Assembly: GCF_002252565.1 (NCBI RefSeq)
Contig: NZ_NPML01000019.1
Location: 310,001 to 374,000 of the forward strand
Source of the DNA: Petroclostridium xylanilyticum
GTDB taxonomy: Bacteria > Bacillota > Clostridia > SK-Y3
Length of the DNA stretch: 64,000 nt
Reading direction: 5' to 3'
Shown here: piece by piece, positions 1 to 6,837 of the stretch
Layout of the letters: each line of letters starts with the position of its first letter
Position numbering within the stretch: the stretch's first letter is position 1
Program-made: the position numbers and the translations under genes
Notes under the pieces: generated by a model
What the model was told of the DNA's origin: nothing
The model's database searches: none
What the model saw: the letters and a program-made list of their open reading frames with translations, nothing else

Positions 1-409
1 TTGAAAGAGGTTGTGCATTTCCCCTTATCAATTTATATGTATAATATCCCACAAACGGCATAGCAAAGGCCATATTGAAAGAGTTTGCACCTATCGCCCA
101 TACACCGCCGTCACCAAACATTAGTGCCTGAACGATTAACGCTAAAGATACTCCAATGCAGGCCGCCCACGGCCCTAGCAATAGTGCTAATAAAACAGCA
201 CCTACGGCATGCCCTGAGCTTCCTCCCGGCAAGGGGACATTAAACATCATAATAGTGAAGGAAAAAGCAGCTCCGATAGAAAGTACCGGTATATGTCTTC
301 TTTTTAGTGTTGTTTTTATCTTTTGTAATGCTTTTCTCCAGATAGGAATCATTGCCCCTATAAAAGGGATTGCAGTTTCCAAACCTATGTACCCGTCAGG
401 AATATGCAT
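1..409 (-). CDS. cbiM: CbiM-like Co/Ni ECF transporter component (3' end outside window)
   Basis: The N-terminal 136 residues of a membrane protein begin MHIPDGYIGLETAIPF, the hallmark start of CbiM/NikM, the substrate-capture subunit of cobalt or nickel ECF transporters. The conserved N-terminal Met-His contributes to metal binding in this family. Later motifs such as PLPGGSSGHAVGA and FGDGGVWAIGANSFNMA also fit. The ATG at 409 is preferred because it sits 7 nt after AGGAGG; the ATG at 415 touches the ribosome binding site. The gene runs off the left edge, so partner genes cannot be seen. Nickel is plausible because a LarA-like protein, whose family uses a nickel pincer cofactor, lies in this window, but cobalt is equally possible. 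Confidence 0.92.
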   Translation of the reverse strand, partial: MHIPDGYIGLETAIPFIGAMIPIWRKALQKIKTTLKRRHIPVLSIGAAFSFTIMMFNVPLPGGSSGHAVGAVLLALLLGPWAACIGVSLALIVQALMFGDGGVWAIGANSFNMAFAMPFVGYYTYKLIRGNAQPLS

Positions 410-415
410 AATCAT

Positions 416-550
416 ACCTCCTAAAACATAAAAAACCATGAAAGAATAAGCTGCTTCTTACAGCTTAAACCTTCGTGGTTTTATTTTTCATTAAAATATT
501 CATTCTAAAGACTTTAGTTGTTTGCAATCTTCTTGATTGCTCTTCCTTTT
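416..550 (-). other. structured 5' leader of cbiM
   Basis: The predicted transcript contains three successive hairpins: GCAATC/GATTGC, CTAAA/TTTAG, and a longer imperfect stem AAACCACGAA...TTTCATGGTTT enclosing AAGCTG/CAGCTT. The last stem is followed by a run of T just before the ribosome binding site, so it could act as an intrinsic terminator. I do not see the cobalamin-riboswitch box GCCACTG. Control by attenuation is an inference. Confidence 0.4.
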
Positions 551-556
551 ATGAAT

Positions 557-585
557 ATATTACCATCTATTTAAAGCTAAGTCAA
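557..585 (-). promoter_or_regulatory. sigma-70-type promoter for cbiM
   Basis: Reading on the minus strand, TTGACT (585-580) and TAATAT (562-557) are separated by 17 nt. The -35 box overlaps the stop codon of the upstream PocR-AraC gene, so cbiM can be transcribed on its own. It would give a leader of about 140 nt. Confidence 0.6.
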
Positions 586-1883
586 TAAGGAATAACTGTC
601 CCCTTAGATTCGCGGAATTTCCCCGGGGTAATGCCGGTTATTTTCTTAAATACTTTTGAGAAATAACTTAAATCCTCAAAACCGACAAGATCTGATACCT
701 CCACCAAGGATATGGAATCATCCGCCAATAACTTCTTGCTCATCTCAATCCTTACCTGATTGAGATAGGTATTAAAATTGCATTTCATCTCTTCTTTGAA
801 GGTTTTGCTGAAGTAGGATGCACTTAGATGCACATGAGACGCCACATCTTCCAGAGTAATCTTTTTCATATAATTTTTCTTTACATAATCGATAGCCTTA
901 TAAATTACATCCACATGCTTCACATCGGCTAGATTGAATACACAATCGGTAAAACGCATCATGATGTTAGACAGCCACTGCATAAGTTCTTCTACTTTAT
1001 GGAACCGATGTATTTGTTGCATGTACCTGTAGTTTAAACCAAAAATCTGCTCCACATCAGCACCACCCTGTAAAGCTGCTCTTGATAGTAGAACAATAAG
1101 TTCCAATACTCTGGCTTTTATTACTTCAAAATTTCCTTCAGCAGAAACAAATATATGGTTAGACAGCTCATTTAACACTTTTTGTGAGCCGGCCTTATCT
1201 CCTATGGATATAAGGGATAAAAGCTCCTTCTCTTTTTCTAATGGATAGTTCTGTAAGCCGCTGTCGCTTCCCCCCATTGTACTGATATAGTTTATATATT
1301 CGGAAATATCCGACTGCTGCTCTTCGTATTCTCTCCTTTCAAGATACTGCGTTGTCTGAGTATCTGAAACATGACAAGCAATCAAGTAAAGCAGTTCTGA
1401 TAAACTATTTATTCTATCGGACTGCACAACAGGAATTTCATTAGCATATTGTCTCAGTTCATTCACATATGACTCATCTATGTGATTCCTTCTTATGATG
1501 TCTTCCAACAGCAATTCTTCTGGTTTTGCCGCAAGCACGGGCCCACCCAACAGAGCACCTCTTAGTACTCCATCTACAATAATAGGGGATGCCCAGTGAA
1601 TCAGCCCCATAGGGCAAAAGAATATAAATTTCCCCCCAAAACGTTCCGCTTGATAGCTTCCGTATAAATGGACATTCTGGCAGCTTTGATTTTGATCAAA
1701 TATGCCTTGTACCTTCTTACAAAACTTACAGCCGTCTTTGTTTGGACTGGTATTATACAGTGTTTGACCATGAATGTCTACAACGCTGCATTCTAATTCT
1801 ATGGAATGACTATAAGCTTGCACACAGCTTTTTATTTTATCTAAATCAAATCCAAGATCTTCTTGATCTTTTATTGCCATCAT
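582..1883 (-). CDS. PocR-domain AraC-family transcriptional regulator
   Basis: A 433-residue regulator. The N-terminal ~180 residues look like the PocR sensory domain, with cysteines C52, C55, C68 and C90 in the pattern CKFC...C...FFCPMG. The C-terminal ~100 residues hold the two helix-turn-helix units of AraC proteins (ITLEDVASHVHLSASYFSKT and SLVEVSDLVGFEDLSYFSKV). In Salmonella the founding protein PocR controls propanediol and cobalamin genes; many clostridial relatives have unknown ligands. The gene lies directly upstream of cbiM in the same direction, so a role in metal or corrinoid supply is possible but not shown. The start is the ATG at 1883, after a GAGTGGG ribosome binding site. 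Confidence 0.85.
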   Translation of the reverse strand: MMAIKDQEDLGFDLDKIKSCVQAYSHSIELECSVVDIHGQTLYNTSPNKDGCKFCKKVQGIFDQNQSCQNVHLYGSYQAERFGGKFIFFCPMGLIHWASPIIVDGVLRGALLGGPVLAAKPEELLLEDIIRRNHIDESYVNELRQYANEIPVVQSDRINSLSELLYLIACHVSDTQTTQYLERREYEEQQSDISEYINYISTMGGSDSGLQNYPLEKEKELLSLISIGDKAGSQKVLNELSNHIFVSAEGNFEVIKARVLELIVLLSRAALQGGADVEQIFGLNYRYMQQIHRFHKVEELMQWLSNIMMRFTDCVFNLADVKHVDVIYKAIDYVKKNYMKKITLEDVASHVHLSASYFSKTFKEEMKCNFNTYLNQVRIEMSKKLLADDSISLVEVSDLVGFEDLSYFSKVFKKITGITPGKFRESKGTVIPY

Positions 1884-2023
1884 TGTCCCACTCTTTCTTT
1901 AATTTGTTTATTTCTATTTACTATTTTATCATAAAACACTACTATGGACTACTCATAATAAAATAAGTTCATAATTCACAACCTTTATAAAGACTAAATC
2001 TGTGGGCCATGAACTGTCAAATG

Positions 2024-2680
2024 TCAAGCTACTTCTAGTGCTTTCTTCGGACATTGTTCCACACACACTTCACATTTTAAACAATCCGCATGCAGTACTT
2101 TTCCCTGTTTCTTATGATCTAGAACATCTATGCCAATTGGACAATGCTTAGTACATATTTTGCAGTTTACACATTTCGCTTCATCAAATGTAACATGTTT
2201 GATTCTTGACTTAACAGGATTCAACTTGGATACATAATGAGCCATCGTTCCCATAGGGCAGAAAGCACACCATGTTCGTTGGTTAAATGTAATACCTAAT
2301 ATAATGGTCAAGAGTGTAGTAATAATAATCATTCGTACAAACACAATGCCAATGGCTCCTGCGTTCCCCCATGCAAATATAAGCTGGAGAGCAAAAGTAC
2401 TCATAAGTATAATTAGAAATATAGTTCTAAACCATATACTTGTAAACAGTTTTGGTATACCTTTTTTTCGGCTCAGTTTCGATAATATAATATCGTTAAA
2501 GCTTCCTCTTGGACAATAGTTGCCACACCACATTCTTCCTTTAAAGAACGCCATTCCGACGGGTGCAAGCATACATACCAAGGCAATCACCCCAACAACG
2601 GGATAAATCAAACCTACAATACAATAAGTAATAAGTAATAACCATGACCATTTGTGGATAATTTTGTTTAACTTTTTCAT
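2024..2680 (-). CDS. membrane-bound 4Fe-4S polyferredoxin (NapH/CcoG-like)
   Basis: The protein is 218 residues from the ATG at about 2680, which follows AAGGAGG by 7 nt. The frame is open further upstream to a TTG, but that TTG is the promoter -35 box, so it is not the start. The sequence shows four or five hydrophobic segments, the motifs CGNYCPRG and CAFCPMG that mark NapH/YccM-type membrane proteins, and a C-terminal ferredoxin domain with two CxxCxxCxxxCP clusters (CVNCKICTKHCP, CLKCEVCVEQCP). Such proteins pass electrons across or along the membrane. The partner is unknown. The promoter carries a possible sulfur- or copper-responsive operator. Confidence 0.82.
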   Translation of the reverse strand: MKKLNKIIHKWSWLLLITYCIVGLIYPVVGVIALVCMLAPVGMAFFKGRMWCGNYCPRGSFNDIILSKLSRKKGIPKLFTSIWFRTIFLIILMSTFALQLIFAWGNAGAIGIVFVRMIIITTLLTIILGITFNQRTWCAFCPMGTMAHYVSKLNPVKSRIKHVTFDEAKCVNCKICTKHCPIGIDVLDHKKQGKVLHADCLKCEVCVEQCPKKALEVA

Positions 2681-2703
2681 CGAACATACCTCCTTCACCA
2701 AAT

Positions 2704-2720
2704 ATACCCCCAGTGGGTAT
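2704..2720. promoter_or_regulatory. CsoR/CstR-like operator palindrome
   Basis: ATACCC-CCAGT-GGGTAT is a 17-bp inverted repeat with G/C tracts flanked by TA. It lies between the -10 box and the ribosome binding site of the 4Fe-4S gene. This layout resembles operators of CsoR-family repressors (copper CsoR, persulfide CstR). No CsoR-type gene lies in the window, so the regulator would be elsewhere. Confidence 0.55.
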
Positions 2721-2726
2721 GTTTTT

Positions 2727-2755
2727 ATTATATGCAAATGCAAGGAATTTGTCAA
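2727..2755 (-). promoter_or_regulatory. consensus sigma-A promoter for the 4Fe-4S protein
   Basis: On the minus strand the sequence reads TTGACA (2755-2750), a 17-nt spacer, then TATAAT (2732-2727), which is a perfect match to the consensus. A promoter this strong usually needs a repressor, and a palindrome follows immediately. Confidence 0.85.
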
Positions 2756-2845
2756 ACAGATAAATTATTTTTTATACTGGAACTTGCTATATTTATTTCT
2801 ACTATTTTTACTTTATCATAATTGATGCATTTTCCTTTAAACATC

Positions 2846-2899
2846 TTGATACTTCGCAGATTTTAGAATATAATTTAGTCAGCATAATACAAATCTGCG
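2846..2899 (+). promoter_or_regulatory. promoter and flanking inverted repeat of the coiled-coil gene
   Basis: TTGATA (2846-2851), a 17-nt spacer and TATAAT (2869-2874) form a good sigma-A promoter. A perfect 9-bp inverted repeat, CGCAGATTT (2855-2863) and AAATCTGCG (2891-2899), brackets the -10 box. It could be an operator or form a leader hairpin. Confidence 0.65.
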
Positions 2900-2919
2900 T
2901 CAGCCGGAGGATGATAATT

Positions 2920-3414
2920 ATGGAAAATGAAATTTTACGACAGATTCTTGATGAATTAAAGGGCCTAAAAATTGCGCAACTGTCAACCAATCAACGTCTT
3001 GATAGTTTGGATCAACGCCTTGACAGGGTAGAACAACGGCTTGACGGAACGGACCTACGCCTTGATAAGATGGAACAACGTCTTGACGGGATGGGTCTGC
3101 GCTTTGATAAGATGGAACAACGTCTTGACGGGATGGATCTGCGCCTTGATAAGATGGAACAACGTCTTGACGGGATGGGTCTGCGCTTTGATAAGATGGA
3201 ACAGCGTTTTGATACCATGGAAAATGATATTAAGGAAATTAAATCTGATGTACGTACTATCAAAGAACAGATTATCGACCTCGAAGCTAAAAATGCCAAT
3301 AATCATTTGGAAATTAAAACACAATTAGATAATCTTTCAAAAGAGATATCCATACTTCAAGTCGTATCTGGCAAAAACATGGCCGATATTGCAATGCTTA
3401 AAGCAGTTAAATAA
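2920..3414 (+). CDS. heptad-repeat coiled-coil protein of unknown function
   Basis: The protein is 164 residues from the ATG at 2920, which lies 9 nt after GGAGG; an upstream ATG at 2911 abuts the ribosome binding site and cannot be used with it. From about residue 27 the sequence is a run of at least eleven heptads of the form QRLDxMx/LRFDKME, followed by a less regular coiled coil (IKEIKSDVRTIKEQI). No signal peptide or membrane segment is seen. Part of the repeat is identical at DNA level in 42-bp units, so length could vary by recombination. Its 3' end and downstream flank are duplicated near 48.8 kb. Function unknown; a structural or scaffold role is only a guess. Confidence 0.75.
   Translation: MENEILRQILDELKGLKIAQLSTNQRLDSLDQRLDRVEQRLDGTDLRLDKMEQRLDGMGLRFDKMEQRLDGMDLRLDKMEQRLDGMGLRFDKMEQRFDTMENDIKEIKSDVRTIKEQIIDLEAKNANNHLEIKTQLDNLSKEISILQVVSGKNMADIAMLKAVK
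3034..3201 (+). repeat. 42-bp tandem repeat, about four units, inside the coiled-coil gene
   Basis: Units start at 3034, 3076, 3118 and 3160. The last three differ at only a few positions, and each encodes two heptads (QRLDGMG-LRFDKME type). The near identity points to recent expansion. Confidence 0.85.
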
Positions 3415-3494
3415 AATTAATTCCATAATCATCGATCCAAAAATTGTGGCACATGTAGATAAAATTGCAAACCAGAAATTGAATAAATGACAGT
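3341..3494 (+). repeat. 154-bp duplicated segment, copy 1
   Basis: This covers the last ~25 codons of the coiled-coil gene and about 80 bp beyond its stop. A second copy of the same length, with 6 mismatches and no gaps (about 96% identity), lies at 48808-48961. Past the stop, one frame stays open for about 30 codons (ending NQKLNK) in both copies, so the ancestral gene may have been longer and lost its end by a frameshift. Confidence 0.9.
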
Positions 3495-3531
3495 GGACCT
3501 TTCCTCGTGTGTTGCCCTTCATACAGGAACA

Positions 3532-3564
3532 TAAAAAAGATAGGTGAAACCCACCTATCTTTTT
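3532..3564. terminator. bidirectional intrinsic terminator
   Basis: AAAAAGATAGGTG and CACCTATCTTTTT form a near-perfect stem with a short loop, flanked by A and T runs. It separates the rightward coiled-coil gene from the leftward AEC carrier gene. Confidence 0.85.
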
Positions 3565-3670
3565 CTATTGAATAACCTTTTATAAATAATCCCAGATTAT
3601 TTTTAATCTTCTTAGCAAGAATGGCACATAAGCACTTTTATGTAATGTCTGGTAGACAATGTTCGAAATA

Positions 3671-4591
3671 CTACAGATTAATAAGAAATAAAAATACCGG
3701 TATCGTAATCAGACAATAAATCGTTGATAAGAAAACACTTTTTGAGGCTATTACAGGGTCACCTTTATAGTTTTTTGCAAGCACTGCCGCCGAGGCCTGA
3801 ACTGGCGCTGCTGCTTCTATGGTAAGAATAGACTTTAGCATAGGATTCATTGGTATAAAATATAAAAAAACTAAAAACAGCAAGGGAAAAATTAAAACTT
3901 TTGTGATTGCAACAACTTGTGTTTTCTTCTCCGTAATGATTTCTTTTATACGAAATCCATATAAATTAGCACCTATCACCATAAGTGCCAAAGGAATAGC
4001 AATATCTCCGATTCCTTCTATTACCTTTTGTACAATAACAGGCGGTCGAATACTAAAAAAGAACATAATTAAACCAACCGTGATAGCAGTGATCCCTGGG
4101 TTAATTAAGTTTTTTAAAGTAGAAATACTAATTTTTTCTTGTTTGTATATATTTACTCCTATGGTCCAGGTAAATAGATTTTGAACAGCTATATAAATGG
4201 ACGCATAAAGCATTCCTGTACGACCAAACAATGCATTACATAAAGGATATCCTAAAAAGGCCGCATTACCAAATATCAAACAGTATCTCATTGATTTATT
4301 TTGTTTATCCTCTCCATGAATAAATTTTATAATATACTTACTAACAATTGAAGTAAATAGCATAAACACAAACGTTGCAACTGCAATAATACCAATATTC
4401 ACTGCATGCTCATCTTTATACTGTATATTCATGGAGTCTAACACTAATAATGGCCATGCAATATTTACAACCAGTTGGCTAATATCTTTAATCCCATTAT
4501 CCGTAAGTATATTTCTTTTTCTTACAATATATCCTATGAGAATATACAACATTAAAATAAATATCTCTGATATAACACTGATATAATTCAT
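3671..4591 (-). CDS. AEC-family (auxin efflux carrier type) permease
   Basis: A 306-residue membrane protein with about ten hydrophobic segments, matching AEC-family carriers in size and layout (N-terminal LMLYILIGYIVRKRNIL; later FGNAAFLGYPLCNALFG, GANLYGFRI and AAPVQASAAVLAKNY). Bacterial members move small organic acids such as malate or lactate, or amino acids; the substrate cannot be read from sequence. The ATG at 4591 follows GGGAGG by 4-5 nt. It stands alone between the coiled-coil gene and the molybdopterin operon. Its facing terminator is at 3532-3564. Confidence 0.85.
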   Translation of the reverse strand: MNYISVISEIFILMLYILIGYIVRKRNILTDNGIKDISQLVVNIAWPLLVLDSMNIQYKDEHAVNIGIIAVATFVFMLFTSIVSKYIIKFIHGEDKQNKSMRYCLIFGNAAFLGYPLCNALFGRTGMLYASIYIAVQNLFTWTIGVNIYKQEKISISTLKNLINPGITAITVGLIMFFFSIRPPVIVQKVIEGIGDIAIPLALMVIGANLYGFRIKEIITEKKTQVVAITKVLIFPLLFLVFLYFIPMNPMLKSILTIEAAAPVQASAAVLAKNYKGDPVIASKSVFLSTIYCLITIPVFLFLINL

Positions 4592-4957
4592 TGGTCCTCC
4601 CGTTAATAAAATAATGCTCTCGAAAACTCATAAGGCTTCCGAGGCCTATGTTATGAGGTCTGAGCTTTACCTCATACCCCCAATATTCTTCATATATTTC
4701 CTTCAATGTTTCCAAAAATTTTTATTAATTTATTACATATATTAACATATATGCGTTGATTCTGCCTTGACATTTCTAAAACCGCCGCAAGACCGAAGTG
4801 TATGGTGTATTTTCCCACTCCATTTGTAAACTCGTAAAATCAAAAATCTAATACTTTATGGAATAACCTTTAGCACATACTAACATTATAATATAAAACT
4901 TAATAAGAGGATAGAACTTTTTCAATCAAATTGTATGATAATTAAATAAAAATGCTC

Positions 4958-5404
4958 CTAGCACTCCATTACTTCTATTAAATCACCTTCTTTTATCTTT
5001 CCACCTTTTAAAACCTTTGTAAAAATTCCTTCCCTAGGCATAACACACTGTCCAACCTGTTGTTTTATTGCGCAGCCGTTATGGCATTCCTTGCCAATTT
5101 GGGTTACTTCCTGAACCGTTTCTCCTATGCGCAGTCTAGTACCTACAGGTATTTTATGCAGTTGAATTCCTTCAGTAGTAATGTTTTCAGCAAATTTACC
5201 GTTGCATAAGCCTTTTGCTCCCATTTGCTTCATTTTTTCAATGCTTTCAACTGCAAGCAGGCTTACCTGCCGGTGACCTTTGCCAGCATGCGCATCACCT
5301 ATTAATCCATAGTCTTCTTTGAATATTCCAACCTCTATCGGTTCTTTTATAACTCCTTTTTTTTCACTAATATTGACAGACCTCACTTTTCCTTTTAAAA
5401 TCAT
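4958..5404 (-). CDS. MOSC-domain protein
   Basis: A 148-residue stand-alone MOSC domain ([39 protein letters not shown]). The segment [19 protein letters not shown] holds the conserved cysteine typical of small clostridial MOSC proteins found with moaC and moaA. The MOSC fold belongs to the family of Moco sulfurases and oxygenases that handle sulfur or pterin-bound metal. The ATG overlaps the moaC stop (ATGA), so the two genes are translationally coupled. It is the last visible gene of the tungsten/pterin operon. A role in cofactor delivery or maturation is inferred from context. Confidence 0.88.
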   Translation of the reverse strand: MILKGKVRSVNISEKKGVIKEPIEVGIFKEDYGLIGDAHAGKGHRQVSLLAVESIEKMKQMGAKGLCNGKFAENITTEGIQLHKIPVGTRLRIGETVQEVTQIGKECHNGCAIKQQVGQCVMPREGIFTKVLKGGKIKEGDLIEVMEC

Positions 5405-5877
5405 CGTTCTTCCTCCTTTATATATTCTCCTGACTTCCCGCCGGTTTTTTTAACTAAATATATATCCCCTATTATCATATCTTTATCAATCGCCTTACAC
5501 ATATCATAAATTGTTAGCGCTGTTGCCGCGACAGCAACCAATGCTTCCATCTCTACCCCTGTTTTCCCAACAGTTTTGACTTCCGATTCAATTTGAATTT
5601 CATCTTCTGCGATAGAAAATCTAATATCAGAGCCTGTCAATAGTATATTATGACACATAGGTATTAAATCACTGGTCTTCTTTGATGCCATAATTCCTCC
5701 AACCTGTGCAACTGAAAGGACATCTCCTTTTTTAATCAGACCTTCACGTATTTTTTGAACCGTTTCTTTTTTCATTTTTATGTGCCCCCGGGCTATGGCA
5801 ATTCTTTTTGTATCATCCTTATCACTGACTTCTATCATATGAGCCCTTCCACTTTCGTTAAAATGAGTAAAATTCAT
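5401..5877 (-). CDS. moaC: cyclic pyranopterin monophosphate synthase MoaC
   Basis: A 158-residue protein, the usual MoaC length. Motifs [26 protein letters not shown] and [10 protein letters not shown] include the active-site Asp and Lys region. MoaC turns the MoaA product 3',8-cyclo-7,8-dihydro-GTP into cPMP, the first pterin of molybdo- and tungstopterin synthesis. It starts 3 bp after moaA and overlaps the MOSC gene by 4 bp. Here it probably serves a tungsten cofactor, given the tupABC genes in the same operon. Confidence 0.95.
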   Translation of the reverse strand: MNFTHFNESGRAHMIEVSDKDDTKRIAIARGHIKMKKETVQKIREGLIKKGDVLSVAQVGGIMASKKTSDLIPMCHNILLTGSDIRFSIAEDEIQIESEVKTVGKTGVEMEALVAVAATALTIYDMCKAIDKDMIIGDIYLVKKTGGKSGEYIKEEER

Positions 5878-5880
5878 CCC

Positions 5881-6837
5881 TTATCCCCCAATCTGCACCA
5901 TGTTTCGTATAATATACTTTCCTTCTTCCAAGTGATGTGAGAAAGGTTTCTGCAAAATTGAATTTGATATAACTTCTCTAACCAGTTTTCTATTTGGCAA
6001 TAATTCCTTCAAATTTATTTCATCATCAGAATGAAGACAGTGCTTCAACCTTCCATCAGCAGTTAATCGGATGCGGTTGCAACTTTGGCAGAACTTGCAG
6101 GATATAGGACTTATAAGTCCTATACGTCCTATACCATCTGGTAGTTTATAATAATCTGCCGGTGACGCAGGGTCTTCCTTGGCCATTTTTATCAACTCTT
6201 TTCTTTTGTCTAATATTTTTGTATTTGATAAAAATCTATTATTTGACCATCTCGCCGCCTCACCAATAGACATTAATTCAATAAATCTGATATCCATATT
6301 TATATATCTTGTCAAGTTTATAAAATTGTCAATTTCATCTTCATTGAAATTCTTAATGACAACTACATTCATTTTAATAGGGTTAAGACCTGCTTTCTGT
6401 GCTTCTTCTATTCCTTCCAATACATGTTTTAAGCTGCCACCCCTTGTTATATAAGAATATTTTTCATCATTCAAGGTATCAAGGCTTACATTCAGCCTTT
6501 TTAAGCCTGCAGCTTTTAGGTCTTTTGCAAATTTTTTCAATAAAGTTCCATTGGTTGTCATGGAGAAATCCTTTAATCCGTCAATGCTTGCAACTTTCTC
6601 AATTAATGTTAAAATTCCTTTCCTGACTAAAGGTTCTCCCCCGGTAATTCTAATTTTATCTATGCCTAAAGCTACAAATTCCTGTGCGAGCAACTCTATT
6701 TCTTCTAACTTAAGAATATCTTTATGACTTTTCTTATAAACTCCTTGAGCAGGCATACAATACCGACACCTCAGATTACACAGATCTGTGACTGATAATC
6801 TTAAATAATTTATGGTCCTTCCATGGCAGTCTTCCAT
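5881..6837 (-). CDS. moaA: GTP 3',8-cyclase MoaA (radical SAM)
   Basis: The N-terminal radical-SAM motif CNLRCRYC and the C-terminal second-cluster motif CKFCQSCNRIRLTADGRLKHC are both present. The protein ends in Gly-Gly, as active MoaA proteins do. It catalyses the first step of pterin synthesis from GTP with SAM. The ATG at 6837 overlaps the stop of the upstream moeA-PBP gene (TGATG); a GTG one codon earlier is also possible. The order moaA-moaC-MOSC is compact, with little or no gap. Confidence 0.95.
   Translation of the reverse strand: MEDCHGRTINYLRLSVTDLCNLRCRYCMPAQGVYKKSHKDILKLEEIELLAQEFVALGIDKIRITGGEPLVRKGILTLIEKVASIDGLKDFSMTTNGTLLKKFAKDLKAAGLKRLNVSLDTLNDEKYSYITRGGSLKHVLEGIEEAQKAGLNPIKMNVVVIKNFNEDEIDNFINLTRYINMDIRFIELMSIGEAARWSNNRFLSNTKILDKRKELIKMAKEDPASPADYYKLPDGIGRIGLISPISCKFCQSCNRIRLTADGRLKHCLHSDDEINLKELLPNRKLVREVISNSILQKPFSHHLEEGKYIIRNMVQIGG

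Noticed and set aside
1742..1966. Rightward frame opposite the PocR-AraC gene
   Set aside because: No ribosome binding site or family match; it mirrors the real gene on the other strand.
2681..2755. 25-codon N-terminal extension of the membrane 4Fe-4S protein from a TTG
   Set aside because: The TTG is the first half of the -35 box, and the extension would run through the -10 box and operator; the ATG with AAGGAGG is clearly better.
3034..3201. Possible CRISPR array
   Set aside because: Units are contiguous without spacers and encode coiled-coil heptads.
3012..3328. Long frames on both strands across the heptad-repeat gene
   Set aside because: They are produced by the 42-bp periodicity, which keeps all frames open; only the frame with promoter and ribosome binding site is credible.
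4497..4715. 72-codon frame upstream of and overlapping the AEC carrier start
   Set aside because: No ribosome binding site precedes it, it resembles no family I know, and half of it lies out of frame inside the AEC gene.
4766..4800. TTGACA on the plus strand as a rightward promoter
   Set aside because: No -10 box follows at suitable spacing and no rightward gene is present.
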